Assembly (NCBI RefSeq): GCF_025628935.1
Contig: NZ_JAOTIS010000020.1
Coordinates: 1 to 38,898 of the forward strand
DNA: 38,898 nt
Direction of reading: 5' to 3'
From: Macrococcus capreoli
GTDB taxonomy: Bacteria; Bacillota; Bacilli; Staphylococcales; Staphylococcaceae
How positions within the stretch are numbered: position 1 is the first letter of the stretch; every line of letters begins with the position of its first letter. Shown in pieces: positions 8,094-15,232 of this stretch. The position numbers and the translations under genes were made by a program. Under the pieces are notes generated by a model, which saw nothing but the letters and a program-made list of their open reading frames with translations, was not told the DNA's origin and made no database searches.

Positions 8094-8588
8094 ATGAATT
8101 ATAACATTAGAAAAGCAACATATGATGACATTTCAGAAATTCAAAATGTAGCAAAGGTTTCATGGCACGAGACGTATGAGGGCATTATTCCAGCAGACAT
8201 TCAAAACAAATTTCTAAATGAATCTTATAGTGAAGAGATGCTTAAGAAAAGAATTGATAAGTCAATTTTATTAGTTGCTACATATGATAATAATATCGTG
8301 GGTTTCGTAAATCTTTCATACTTGTTAGAAGGAAACAAATCAATGCTTATGGCAATTTACATTTTGAAAGCATATCAAGGTAAAGGGATTGGTTCTAAGT
8401 TGTTGAGTGAAGCGATATCTAACATAGATACGAACACAAAAGAAGTTACTTTTGAAGTAGAAGTTGAAAAAGAAAACACCTCTGCAATTCAATTTTATCA
8501 ATCTAAGAACTTCGTTATTAGTGAAGAACATGTAGATTATTTTTATGACCATCCATTACAAACAGTTAAGATGGTTATGACATCTTAA
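8094..8588 (+). CDS. GNAT family N-acetyltransferase
   Basis: The 164-residue product has the GNAT order: an N-terminal IRKATYDDISEIQNVA helix, SWHETYEGIIP as in PaiA-like acetyltransferases, then motif A AYQGKGIGSKLL for acetyl-CoA binding, and motif B with NTSAIQFYQSKNF. Acceptors in this branch are amines such as spermidine, or protein N-termini; not decidable here. ATG 8094 is chosen because GAGGTG (8082-8087) is six bases upstream; the in-frame TTG at 8076 precedes that site. A second GNAT gene follows 13 bases downstream, forming a pair likely transcribed together, though the two are not close paralogues. Confidence 0.87.
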   Translation: MNYNIRKATYDDISEIQNVAKVSWHETYEGIIPADIQNKFLNESYSEEMLKKRIDKSILLVATYDNNIVGFVNLSYLLEGNKSMLMAIYILKAYQGKGIGSKLLSEAISNIDTNTKEVTFEVEVEKENTSAIQFYQSKNFVISEEHVDYFYDHPLQTVKMVMTS

Positions 8589-8601
8589 GGAGAGTAGGGT
8601 T

Positions 8602-9063
8602 ATGACAAAATTTGAAATCAAACAACTCGATATTAAAGAATTTGATAAATGTGAAGCCATTTGGGGTAAGAAAGAGCATCCTGAAATGATTCAAACTTTC
8701 TATAATCAATTGCTGAATGGTAATAGAAAAACTTTTATTTATTTAAAGAATGATGAATTTATTGGTGAAGGTTCATTAGTTTTTAATCATAAAGATCCGG
8801 ATTATACCATTCCAAATCAACGTGTGTATCTTTCAAGAATGATAGTTAAAGAGGACTACCGCAATCGTGGCATTGGTGGTTTGATTTTAGATTATTTAAT
8901 TGATTATGCTAAAGATTTGGGATATGAAGAGATATCTCTAGGCGTTGATACTGATAACTTAAATGCTAGACACTTGTATGAAAAGAAAGGATTCACTGAA
9001 GTATTATTTGAAGGTGAAGATGAATACGGTGAGTATGTGAAGTTATTGAAGAGGTTAAATTAG
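8602..9063 (+). CDS. GNAT family N-acetyltransferase
   Basis: A 153-residue acetyltransferase. RVYLSRMIVKEDYRNRGIGG contains strand 4 and the acetyl-CoA pyrophosphate loop (R/Q-x2-G-x-G), and LNARHLYEKKGF is the motif B helix with the usual Tyr. Compared with the gene just upstream the N-terminal part is different, so the pair arose from separate GNAT lineages rather than by a tandem duplication. The ribosome binding site is GGAGAG before ATG 8602. Acceptor unknown. The gene ends 100 bases before the first YefM/YoeB module. Confidence 0.87.
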   Translation: MTKFEIKQLDIKEFDKCEAIWGKKEHPEMIQTFYNQLLNGNRKTFIYLKNDEFIGEGSLVFNHKDPDYTIPNQRVYLSRMIVKEDYRNRGIGGLILDYLIDYAKDLGYEEISLGVDTDNLNARHLYEKKGFTEVLFEGEDEYGEYVKLLKRLN

Positions 9064-9122
9064 TTATCTAAGAAAAGTATATTAGTAATCAATAATTTCT
9101 TTTTAATATGCATATGTTATGT

Positions 9123-9150
9123 TATAATGTACAGCATAACGTACATTATA
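9123..9150 (+). promoter_or_regulatory. Promoter-overlapping operator of yefM-yoeB module 1
   Basis: A perfect 10-base inverted repeat, TATAATGTAC (9123-9132) and GTACATTATA (9141-9150), separated by eight bases. The left arm contains a consensus -10 box TATAAT (9123-9128) and the TGTACA core known from YefM-YoeB operators. Binding here by the YefM antitoxin would block the promoter directly, the standard autoregulation of this family. Confidence 0.75.
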
Positions 9151-9162
9151 GGAGGGGTAAAT

Positions 9163-9414
9163 ATGAACACTTATACACCGACTAGTGCTAGAAAAGATTT
9201 TTTCAATATCATTAAATCTGTTAATGAAGATAATAAAGAAATATATATTGCACCTACTAAACTTGGAGAAAAAGGCGCAGTTTTAGTTGGAGAAGATGAT
9301 TGGAATGCTATTCAAGAAACACTATTCTTACTTGAAAAAGGTATTGCATATCAAATCGAACAACGAAAAGACGAAGAAGAAATTGATTTTGACAGTACTT
9401 GGGATAATTTATAA
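9163..9414 (+). CDS. yefM: YefM/Phd-family antitoxin (module 1)
   Basis: This 83-residue protein begins TYTPTSARKDFFNIIKSVNE, the Phd/YefM DNA-binding fold, followed by the strand with GAVLVGEDDWNAIQETLFLL and an acidic C-terminal tail (DEEEIDFDSTW) of the kind that wraps the toxin. It neutralises the YoeB toxin and represses its own operon through the palindrome at 9123-9150. ATG 9163 is chosen because GGAGGGG (9151-9157) is just upstream; an in-frame ATG at 9127 lies in the promoter. The stop TAA shares its last base with the toxin start (TAATG), giving tight translational coupling. Confidence 0.88.
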   Translation: MNTYTPTSARKDFFNIIKSVNEDNKEIYIAPTKLGEKGAVLVGEDDWNAIQETLFLLEKGIAYQIEQRKDEEEIDFDSTWDNL

Positions 9415-9674
9415 TGTATAAAATAATTATGAAATCAAGTGTAAAAAAAGATTTGAAAAAAATTAAAAATACACACTTAGAAAGTAATTTTTTGAAAATA
9501 ATTAATCAACTTAAGGATAATCCATATGAAAATAACCATTCATTTGAAAAATTAATTCCTCCTATAAAAGGCTTTTATTCCAGGAGGATTAATATACAAT
9601 ATCGTGTTGTTTATACTGTTAATGACGATAAAAAAATAGTAACGATTTATTCAGCCTATGGACATTATGAATAA
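9414..9674 (+). CDS. yoeB: YoeB-family mRNA interferase toxin (module 1)
   Basis: The 86-residue product carries the YoeB/Txe fold and the catalytic set: E45 in FEKL, R57-R58 in YSRRIN, R64 in QYRVVY, and the terminal H84-Y85 pair. YoeB enters the ribosomal A site and cleaves mRNA, blocking translation when the antitoxin is degraded. It overlaps the antitoxin stop by one base. All catalytic residues are present, so the toxin should be active. It is clearly different in sequence from the second YoeB at 12.5 kb, so the two modules probably do not cross-neutralise, though this is inference. Confidence 0.88.
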   Translation: MYKIIMKSSVKKDLKKIKNTHLESNFLKIINQLKDNPYENNHSFEKLIPPIKGFYSRRINIQYRVVYTVNDDKKIVTIYSAYGHYE

Positions 9675-9690
9675 TTTTTTTTAATTTTTT

Positions 9691-9763
9691 TACCTAGTAT
9701 CACTTTATCCATCGCTCTGATACCATTTTCCATAATGACTTCTTTATATTCATTGATAAAGAA
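9691..9763 (-). pseudogene. 3'-end remnant of an unrecognised gene, copy A
   Basis: Read on the minus strand, this stretch encodes FINEYKEVIMENGIRAMDK followed by VILGKK and soon a stop (9667-9669 on the plus strand). It matches copy B at 10481-10553 at about 63 of 73 bases, and the encoded peptides agree almost completely, with changes mostly at synonymous positions, so it was once coding. No start or upstream domain remains. I do not recognise the family. The two copies flank the TMEM175-like gene in the same orientation. Confidence 0.5.
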
Positions 9764-9882
9764 GTCTTTTTCTATTTCTACTATTCTCTATATACCTTTT
9801 CTATTTGCATTTCTATTTTTTTATATTGTGCAATTTATATATTTGTTTTACTATAAAATAACTTACCGAAAAGGAGAGAACT

Positions 9883-10446
9883 ATGAATAAATCCAGATTA
9901 GAAGCACTTACCGACGCAATTATCGCAATTGCTGCAACAATTATGGTATTGGAATTAAAAGTTCCGGAAAATAACTCATTGAAAAGCTTGATGGCAAACT
10001 GGCCGATTTTCTTAGCTTATACTATTAGTTTCTTTTTAATTTATATTGTGTGGTTCAATCATCATAATATTTTTAAAAAAGCTGAAATCATCTCTACAAA
10101 GACCTATCTTTATAATGGTGTATGGACATTTTTCTTAACACTTGTGCCATTTGCTACAGCATGGATAGGTGAAGATCCACACGCCACTTTACCTGAAATT
10201 GTATATTTAGTTATTGTATTACTATGGTCAGTATCATTTCAACTCATGGATCATCAAATTATGAAAGATAATAACGTTGAAAAAGATATTACTACCCATT
10301 TTCTTAATAGGAGTTTATTATATGGGGGTATCATTTTAGCAGCAATCATTTCTTTTGTTAATCCATTAATAAGTCATATTATCTTTGCTATTTCACTGAT
10401 CATTATTATTATTAATATGTTTATCACAAAGCCCAAAAATAAATAA
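9883..10446 (+). CDS. TMEM175-family (DUF1211) potassium channel
   Basis: A 187-residue integral membrane protein with six predicted hydrophobic helices. TM1 carries RLEALTDAIIAIAAT, the conserved N-terminal signature of the TMEM175 family, in which the bacterial proteins form tetrameric potassium channels with a hydrophobic gate instead of a TVGYG filter. Here the canonical F-S-D is L-T-D. The rest fits: IVWFNHHNIF in TM3, WTFFLTLVPFATAW in TM4 and a basic C-terminus. AAAGGAGAG precedes ATG 9883. The gene stands alone, bracketed by two remnants of another gene (copies A and B), as if it replaced or was inserted between them. Confidence 0.82.
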   Translation: MNKSRLEALTDAIIAIAATIMVLELKVPENNSLKSLMANWPIFLAYTISFFLIYIVWFNHHNIFKKAEIISTKTYLYNGVWTFFLTLVPFATAWIGEDPHATLPEIVYLVIVLLWSVSFQLMDHQIMKDNNVEKDITTHFLNRSLLYGGIILAAIISFVNPLISHIIFAISLIIIIINMFITKPKNK

Positions 10447-10480
10447 TACATTAGTAAAATAGCTATATTTTAAATATCTT

Positions 10481-10612
10481 TACTAAGTATTATCTTATCC
10501 ATCGCACGTATACCATTTTCTATAATGACTTCTTTATATTCGTTGATAAAGAATGGATTTGTGTCCGATTTCTTGACACAAATCCACTTATCTTTAAAAT
10601 TTGTTGCCTGAA
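10481..10612 (-). pseudogene. 3'-end remnant of an unrecognised gene, copy B
   Basis: On the minus strand the frame reads ATNFKDKWICVKKSDTN and then FFINEYKEVIIENGIRAMDK, ending IILSKDI with TAA at about 10478-10480. Its last 24 residues match copy A nearly identically; the 20 residues before are unique to this copy. The upstream frame is closed by a stop about ten residues earlier, so no complete gene exists. It overlaps the beginning of the truncated metallopeptidase on the other strand, marking a recombination junction. Family not recognised. Confidence 0.5.
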
Positions 10613-11080
10613 CAATTTAAAAATAAATATACATCTTTTTATAAAGAAAATACTCAAAATGAAGTACTCGCTATATTTGGACATGAGCTCGCACATCATA
10701 TTGATTTATTTCTTGCTGAGTTTGACGATGAAAATCCTACGTGTGAAGATATGTGGTTTGAAGAAGGGATGGCGACGTACCTTCCAAGAAAGTTCTTTTT
10801 TAATGATGTACTTTTTGATGAAGTATATCAATTGGAAAAAGATTTATTTGACTACTATGCTCAAAGCTATGATGACATAACATTAGAAAATTTTACGTAT
10901 AATATTTATTCTAAAAATGAAACATATATTATGTCACACTATTGGCTTAGTTTTATTAAAGTAACTGATCTAGTTCGATTATACGAAAATGATATTAAGA
11001 AATTATTTGATACTTATCATCAATGGGATAGTAAAGGTAGGACTAAGCATCTTTATGAATACTTAATTACAAATCGTTAG
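10601..11080 (+). pseudogene. Zinc metallopeptidase (gluzincin-like), N-terminus missing
   Basis: The 159-residue frame contains HELAHH (residues 28-33) and WFEEGMATYLP about 25 residues later, the H-E-x2-H ... E zinc site of gluzincin peptidases such as the M1/MA clan. Family members are normally longer, with an N-terminal beta domain; here the frame begins immediately after a stop at 10595 with only a TTG at 10601 and no ribosome binding site. The first bases coincide with the minus-strand remnant, so the 5' part was probably lost by recombination. The catalytic core itself looks intact. It could still be expressed from another start, but I rate a remnant more likely. Confidence 0.55.
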
Positions 11081-11110
11081 GAGAATTGGTACAGTAATTT
11101 ATAGTTTGCG

Positions 11111-11168
11111 TTTCGATTATAGTCGAAATGTATGCTGTTTTCTATGTTTGTTTCGATTACAATCGAAA
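11111..11168. promoter_or_regulatory. Pair of TTTCGA...TCGAAA palindromes
   Basis: Two closely related 18-base palindromes, TTTCGATTATAGTCGAAA at 11111-11128 and TTTCGATTACAATCGAAA at 11151-11168, start exactly 40 bases apart in the leader of the Nudix gene. The second has 8-base perfect arms around a 2-base centre. This is the look of a doubled operator for a dimeric regulator; the regulator is unknown. They do not match LexA, PerR, Fur or Rex consensus sites. Confidence 0.45.
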
Positions 11169-11253
11169 CCATGTAAGTGAGTGAGCTAAATATGTGTTAT
11201 TTCGCTCAGTCAAAATGACTCAAATATTACTTATATCCTATTGGAGGTGCATC

Positions 11254-11739
11254 ATGACTGAAATTTGGGAGCTACATGATCAAAACAGGCAAAAGACCGG
11301 TATCATGCATGAAAGAGGGGTTTCTGTTCCTGCTGGATTGTACCATTTAGTCGTTGAAATATGGGTACAAAAACCAAATGGTGAATTGCTTCTTACACAA
11401 CGTCATCCTGATAAACCACTTGGTTTGAAATGGGAATGTAGTCGAGGATCTGCTGTTGCAGGAGAAGATGGTGTACTTGCTGCACATCGTGAGTTACTTG
11501 AAGAAACAGGTATATTTGCTCCTTTAGATGATATTCAATTCAAAGGTTATACCATGCATTCACATTATATTACTGAAACTTATCTATACGAATCACCAAC
11601 GAATGACATTACATTTAATTTACAGGCTGAAGAAGTTGTTGATGCGAAGTGGGTAGCACCGAATGAAATTGAACAAAATTTAGATGAATTAATACCAGAT
11701 TTATGGGATAGATATTGTAAGTATATTAAAGTGGGGTAG
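11254..11739 (+). CDS. Nudix hydrolase (IPP-isomerase/YfcD-like)
   Basis: The 161-residue protein begins EIWELHDQNRQKTG, a lead seen in Nudix proteins of the YfcD/isopentenyl-diphosphate-isomerase-like group, and has a complete Nudix box at residues 65-87 (G65-x5-E71-x7-R79-E80-L-x-E83-E84-x-G86). LLLTQRHPDKPLGLKWE is the strand just before it. The substrate is not evident. ATG 11254 is chosen because GGAGGTG (11243-11249) lies immediately upstream. The next gene starts six bases after its stop, so the two form an operon behind the double palindrome at 11111-11168. Confidence 0.85.
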   Translation: MTEIWELHDQNRQKTGIMHERGVSVPAGLYHLVVEIWVQKPNGELLLTQRHPDKPLGLKWECSRGSAVAGEDGVLAAHRELLEETGIFAPLDDIQFKGYTMHSHYITETYLYESPTNDITFNLQAEEVVDAKWVAPNEIEQNLDELIPDLWDRYCKYIKVG

Positions 11740-11744
11740 TTAAC

Positions 11745-12506
11745 ATGCGTAATTTGAAGTTCGAGTTTGATCTTTTCTTTATATCAGAAGCTTCCTTAAA
11801 TGAACATCAGCATAATTTAATAAACACTTTAGTTGTTCCGAAAGAAGAGTTTAAGAAAAACAGTAGCTTATCAAATGTTGTTAATAATTCAACGTATCAA
11901 ACTTGGAACTTAACTTATGATTTTGTAATTGTTGCAGAACCTGGATGGTATGAATGTTTAAATGATGATTTAAGAAATGAGATTAAATTAGAAATGATTA
12001 ATAATGGTCATGAATTAATACATCACAATCATTTAGTCACTGCGCATTACTGGGAACAGCTAAATATTGATGAACAACAAGCATTTATACATCAGTTTGA
12101 TGATGAATTCAGTACAACTGATATTCAATACTTTCATCAATATCCACATTTAACGAAATTGCATAATACTTTTCCAAATGAACATGGCGCAAATTGTTTA
12201 TCTGCAACAATTTTTGCGATTACAAAGAATCCTTTTATATTAGAACATTGGATGCATCAAGAAGCGTTTTTGCTTTATCTAAAACGTCTCGGATACTTTG
12301 AAGTCGAATCTTCATTTATCAGTGGCGATGTTATTTGTTTCTATCAGGACGAAATATTGACACACGCATCTTATGCTATTGATGACGAATATGTCTTTAA
12401 CAAGCAAGGACAGACATTCTGGGAACCATGGATGATAGATAAATTTGAAACAATACAAAATCACAGAAATGAAGTTAATTATAAAGTATATAAAAAATTA
12501 AGGTAG
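11745..12506 (+). CDS. Uncharacterised protein, possible NlpC/P60-like fold
   Basis: A soluble 253-residue protein without a signal peptide. I do not recognise a named family. The C-terminal half has HGANCLSATIFAI, with a Cys at the start of a helix, and later SGDVICFYQDEILTHASYAI, in which a strand ends in a His. This Cys-helix ... strand-His order, with GDV before it, resembles papain-like/NlpC-P60 peptidases, so a Cys-His hydrolase is possible. The N-terminal half is rich in His and aromatic residues. It is transcribed with the upstream Nudix gene (five-base gap). An imperfect hairpin at 12501-12533 closes the unit. Confidence 0.5.
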   Translation: MRNLKFEFDLFFISEASLNEHQHNLINTLVVPKEEFKKNSSLSNVVNNSTYQTWNLTYDFVIVAEPGWYECLNDDLRNEIKLEMINNGHELIHHNHLVTAHYWEQLNIDEQQAFIHQFDDEFSTTDIQYFHQYPHLTKLHNTFPNEHGANCLSATIFAITKNPFILEHWMHQEAFLLYLKRLGYFEVESSFISGDVICFYQDEILTHASYAIDDEYVFNKQGQTFWEPWMIDKFETIQNHRNEVNYKVYKKLR

Positions 12507-12533
12507 AATAGCCTGTTGAGTGCTACTCTACCT
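12501..12533. terminator. Bidirectional hairpin between convergent genes
   Basis: AGGTAGAATAGC (12501-12512) pairs with GCTACTCTACCT (12522-12533) with one mismatch. It overlaps the 3' ends of both convergent genes. On the minus strand it is followed by TTAATTTTTT, so it should work best for the toxin-antitoxin operon. Confidence 0.6.
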
Positions 12534-12800
12534 TTCATAATGATAGCGACATTGTAAAATACAAATCATATCATTTTCTATTTTATATACAAGTCGGTGT
12601 TCATGGGTAATTCTTCTACTATAGCATCCCGCAAAATTTCCGATTAATTTTTCAGGTTTTCCAATACCATCATTAACACCATCAACCATAATACTTTTAA
12701 TTAATTTATTTATCTTTTTTAAAACTATTTTATCATTTGTTTGCCAGTAATTATAATCTTCGAAACCAGTTTCATAAAACAAAATTTTTTTCTTACTCAT
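12528..12800 (-). CDS. yoeB: YoeB-family mRNA interferase toxin (module 2)
   Basis: A 90-residue canonical YoeB. E50 in PEKL, R62-R63 in YSRRIT, R69 in HEHRLVY and the terminal H87-Y88 pair are all present, and the N-terminal FEDYNYWQ matches the usual W-x-D region. It cleaves mRNA on the ribosome when released from YefM. Its start overlaps the antitoxin gene by eight bases. It is much closer to the standard YoeB pattern than the module-1 toxin, so the two modules were probably acquired separately. It converges on the NlpC-like gene with a shared hairpin. Confidence 0.9.
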   Translation of the reverse strand: MSKKKILFYETGFEDYNYWQTNDKIVLKKINKLIKSIMVDGVNDGIGKPEKLIGNFAGCYSRRITHEHRLVYKIENDMICILQCRYHYER

Positions 12801-13050
12801 CTAAATCAATCTCAACTTCAATTATGTTTTTCTTATTTTTAGTGTCATTTACTGCTCTTTGTAATCTTTCTGCATTTGTAGGTGAATTTTGTAGATATAG
12901 TGTTTCAATCATACTATTATAATCACTTTCTGAAATTATCACAGCATTGTGAGTGTTTGTTGTGATTGTATATGGTTCGCAGTCTTCATTAACAATATCA
13001 ATAATGTTTCTAAAATTTGATCTTGCATTAGAATAAGTCGTTACTTTCAT
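12793..13050 (-). CDS. yefM: YefM-family antitoxin (module 2)
   Basis: An 85-residue Phd/YefM antitoxin. TYSNARSNFRNIIDIVNED is the DNA-binding N-terminal fold, NAVIISESDYNSMIETLYL the conserved second helix, and the C-terminus ending EVEIDLDE is the acidic toxin-binding tail. It neutralises the YoeB encoded just downstream and, with it, represses the operon at the palindrome 13065-13081. AAGGAGGT stands before ATG 13050, a strong ribosome binding site consistent with antitoxin excess over toxin. Confidence 0.9.
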   Translation of the reverse strand: MKVTTYSNARSNFRNIIDIVNEDCEPYTITTNTHNAVIISESDYNSMIETLYLQNSPTNAERLQRAVNDTKNKKNIIEVEIDLDE

Positions 13051-13064
13051 ATTTCTACCTCCTT

Positions 13065-13094
13065 GTACAACATCATTGTACTACTTTTAGTAGT
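13065..13094 (-). promoter_or_regulatory. Operator region of yefM-yoeB module 2
   Basis: GTACAA (13065-13070) and TTGTAC (13076-13081) form a perfect palindrome around five bases, containing the TGTACA core of YefM operators. Immediately beside it ACTACT-TTT-AGTAGT (13080-13094) is a second short palindrome. Both are just upstream of the antitoxin ribosome binding site. The rest of the gap up to 13328 is AT-rich with no convincing gene. Confidence 0.6.
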
Positions 13095-13328
13095 TAATAT
13101 CCACATAAATTACTTTTTACTCTATTATTTATTGTTATTTGTTAACAAGTCTTTTTTACTTTATTCCACCTGTTACTAATCTTATTGATTATTTTCTGTT
13201 TGGTAGATTGCTAAATTTTTTCACCATAGCTGGGCTTGTTCTTATTCTTATTAGTTCCTATCTAATTAGAAAATAATAATTATGATATAGTATTTGTAAA
13301 TATATACTTAATAGGATGTGCATAACGT

Positions 13329-13733
13329 ATGAATATCGACGATCTTAAACTCACACAACTTTATTTAAATCAACGTAAAGTGAATGAGATTGGTGAATGG
13401 TTAGATGATAATTCTATCCAAAATACAATAATCTCAGTAATTCACTATGACAATCAATTTTATATCGTTGATGGTCATACACGTTGTTTCGTTGCCTTCA
13501 ATGCTGGTATTACTGAAATACCAATTGAATTATATGATATTGATCCAAATTCAGTAGAGTTGAAACTGTACATCGAGTGCATGAAATGGTGCGAAGAAAA
13601 CGATATTCATCATATTAGCGATTTATCTTCACGTATTGTAGATGAAACATCTTTTAAACAACTTTGGATTAATAAATGTAAAGCTGAGATGGAATTACTA
13701 GAGGATATTGAAGATATTAATATGGCGGAATGA
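13329..13733 (+). CDS. ParB-like nuclease-domain protein, possibly 3'-frameshifted
   Basis: The 134-residue product has the ParB/sulfiredoxin-like core: LNQRKVNEIGEWL, then FYIVDGHTRCFVAF, where G-H-T-R is the conserved nucleotide-binding box. It lacks the helix-turn-helix of real ParB partition proteins, so it belongs to the stand-alone ParB-like proteins of unknown role, some of which hydrolyse ATP or transfer phosphate. A one-base shift near 13722 would join it to an open frame ending at 13809 that reads WRNEHYFERSKHKETISHQE and then MMTLFDLD; that tail looks coding, so the present end (DINMAE) may be a frameshift product. The start has only a weak AGGATG. Confidence 0.6.
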   Translation: MNIDDLKLTQLYLNQRKVNEIGEWLDDNSIQNTIISVIHYDNQFYIVDGHTRCFVAFNAGITEIPIELYDIDPNSVELKLYIECMKWCEENDIHHISDLSSRIVDETSFKQLWINKCKAEMELLEDIEDINMAE

Positions 13734-13817
13734 ACATTATTTCGAACGGTCGAAACATAAAGAAACGATATCTCATCAAGAAATGATGACTTTATTTGAT
13801 TTAGATTAAATATAATA

Positions 13818-13856
13818 CACACATCAATTTGAATTAACATTCAGAATTGATGCGTG
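13818..13856. terminator. Hairpin terminator between convergent genes
   Basis: CACACATCAATTTGAAT (13818-13834) pairs with ATTCAGAATTGATGCGTG (13839-13856) with one bulge and one G-U type mismatch near the base. T-rich sequence follows on both strands, so it can serve both the ParB-like gene and the MFS gene. Confidence 0.6.
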
Positions 13857-13875
13857 CTTGCGTTTAATTTATTTT

Positions 13876-15051
13876 TTAAAATATCTCTTTATAACGATAA
13901 GTCAGTTTACAAATTGCTATATAACTGAATGATGCGATTACAAATACTGTTGTTAAGTTAAAGTGTTCTCCAATTGATGACATTATAAATGTCGAAATAC
14001 AAAATCCTAAGCTATATATCATCTGATTTAGTGAGTAAGTATCAATCAGAGTTTCATGTTTTAGTTGCTTTTGTAATTCAGTGTGTAGTGCAATCGATAA
14101 TACTTGTTCAATCATGCCATAAAGCCATGATAGTACAACTGCAATTAACAACCATCTGTTAATTCCAAATAGAAATGTAATGATGGATAGCAATAAATAC
14201 CCGCCAAAGTATAAGTTTAATATTTTAAATTGTTCTGTTATGCGAATAATTTTTGTTCCAACTAATAATCCAACAAAAAAGGCTGCGTTGATAATTCCAA
14301 ACCAAAACGTTGCTGCATGAAGATAGTCTCTAACAAAGGCTATCATGATTGCTGCTATCCAAACTGCATGACCAAATGATGCGTAGAACGTATTCCAGTT
14401 TAAATAGGTACTGTAGGCAGACTTACGATTACTTAGAATAACTTCGGCGAAACTTTTCGATCCAACTATTTCTTCTTCTACTGTATTAATACTAAAGTTG
14501 ATCTTCATTATGTTTATTACTGAAATAATGGATAAGATGATACATGTTATTATCAATCCATCACTTTGAAGAACCGCTAACAACATACTTCCTAATGCCC
14601 ATGCAGAAATTTGTACCATATTATTCATACTACTGATTTTAGTGTTCGCCCTTAATATATTATCCTTTGATTCAAAGTAGGGTATTAATGTATTGCTTAA
14701 AGGATTTGTAAATCCATCTAAGAAAGCAATTAGAAATGCTAACCCTAAAAGAAAAGCAAAGTGTATTTCAAAATACATTGTAAAGACTAGAGACGTTAAC
14801 AAGCAGCATTTCATCATTTGATTGAATACTAATATTTGCTGCTTTTGAAATTTCGAATATACTTTTGGCGCAATAAAACCACTTATAAAATAAGTTGACG
14901 TAATGATTATTGGCACTAATGCACTGAATTGAACTGAATGTGTCGATTCATATAAATAAGCTATAATCGCAATGATATAAATGTTATCACTTGTGTTAGC
15001 AAAGAGTTGGCTGAAGTATAAGTATTTAAAATTATTTGTAAATCCTTTCAT
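13876..15051 (-). CDS. MFS transporter, macrolide-efflux-like
   Basis: A 391-residue membrane protein with about twelve hydrophobic helices and the layout of the MFS_3 (MefA/enterobactin-exporter-like) group: FTNNFKYLYFSQLFANTSDN at the N-terminus, FLDGFTNPLSNTLIPYF after TM4 and LYGMIEQVLSIALHTELQ in the second half. Members export drugs or siderophores; the substrate here is unknown. GGGAGGG precedes ATG 15051. Upstream a perfect palindrome GACTTGCAAGTC (15115-15126) overlaps a possible -35 box and a related half-site lies at 15078-15086, suggesting local control. The gene stands alone. Confidence 0.8.
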   Translation of the reverse strand: MKGFTNNFKYLYFSQLFANTSDNIYIIAIIAYLYESTHSVQFSALVPIIITSTYFISGFIAPKVYSKFQKQQILVFNQMMKCCLLTSLVFTMYFEIHFAFLLGLAFLIAFLDGFTNPLSNTLIPYFESKDNILRANTKISSMNNMVQISAWALGSMLLAVLQSDGLIITCIILSIISVINIMKINFSINTVEEEIVGSKSFAEVILSNRKSAYSTYLNWNTFYASFGHAVWIAAIMIAFVRDYLHAATFWFGIINAAFFVGLLVGTKIIRITEQFKILNLYFGGYLLLSIITFLFGINRWLLIAVVLSWLYGMIEQVLSIALHTELQKQLKHETLIDTYSLNQMIYSLGFCISTFIMSSIGEHFNLTTVFVIASFSYIAICKLTYRYKEIF

Positions 15052-15232
15052 GATTCCCTCCCAATTTAGAGGATCACAGACTTACAAATACAATTTATTA
15101 TTCAATTTTTATTGGACTTGCAAGTCTATGTCCTTAATTATTGATTAGAAAGAAATCATTACATATAAGATCACCTTTTATTTTTTTATTTCTAACATCT
15201 TATCATTATCAGAAAATTTGTACAATAATAAT
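15052..15232 (-). promoter_or_regulatory. Promoter region of the MFS gene with 12-base palindrome
   Basis: GACTTGCAAGTC at 15115-15126 is a perfect palindrome, and GACTTACAA at 15078-15086 repeats its left half. On the minus strand TTGCAA within the palindrome is followed after 17 bases by TAATAA, a possible promoter, so a repressor could sit on the -35 box. The remainder shows no gene. Confidence 0.4.

Noticed and set aside
11179-11213. GAGTGAGC ... GCTCAGTC hairpin as riboswitch or attenuator
   Set aside because: One mismatch, long loop, no T-run and no match to a known riboswitch class.
13740-13756. TTTCGAACGGTCGAAA as a third copy of the 11.1-kb palindrome
   Set aside because: The spacer is four instead of six bases, and the stretch lies inside a probable coding tail (FERSKHK), so the symmetry is likely chance.
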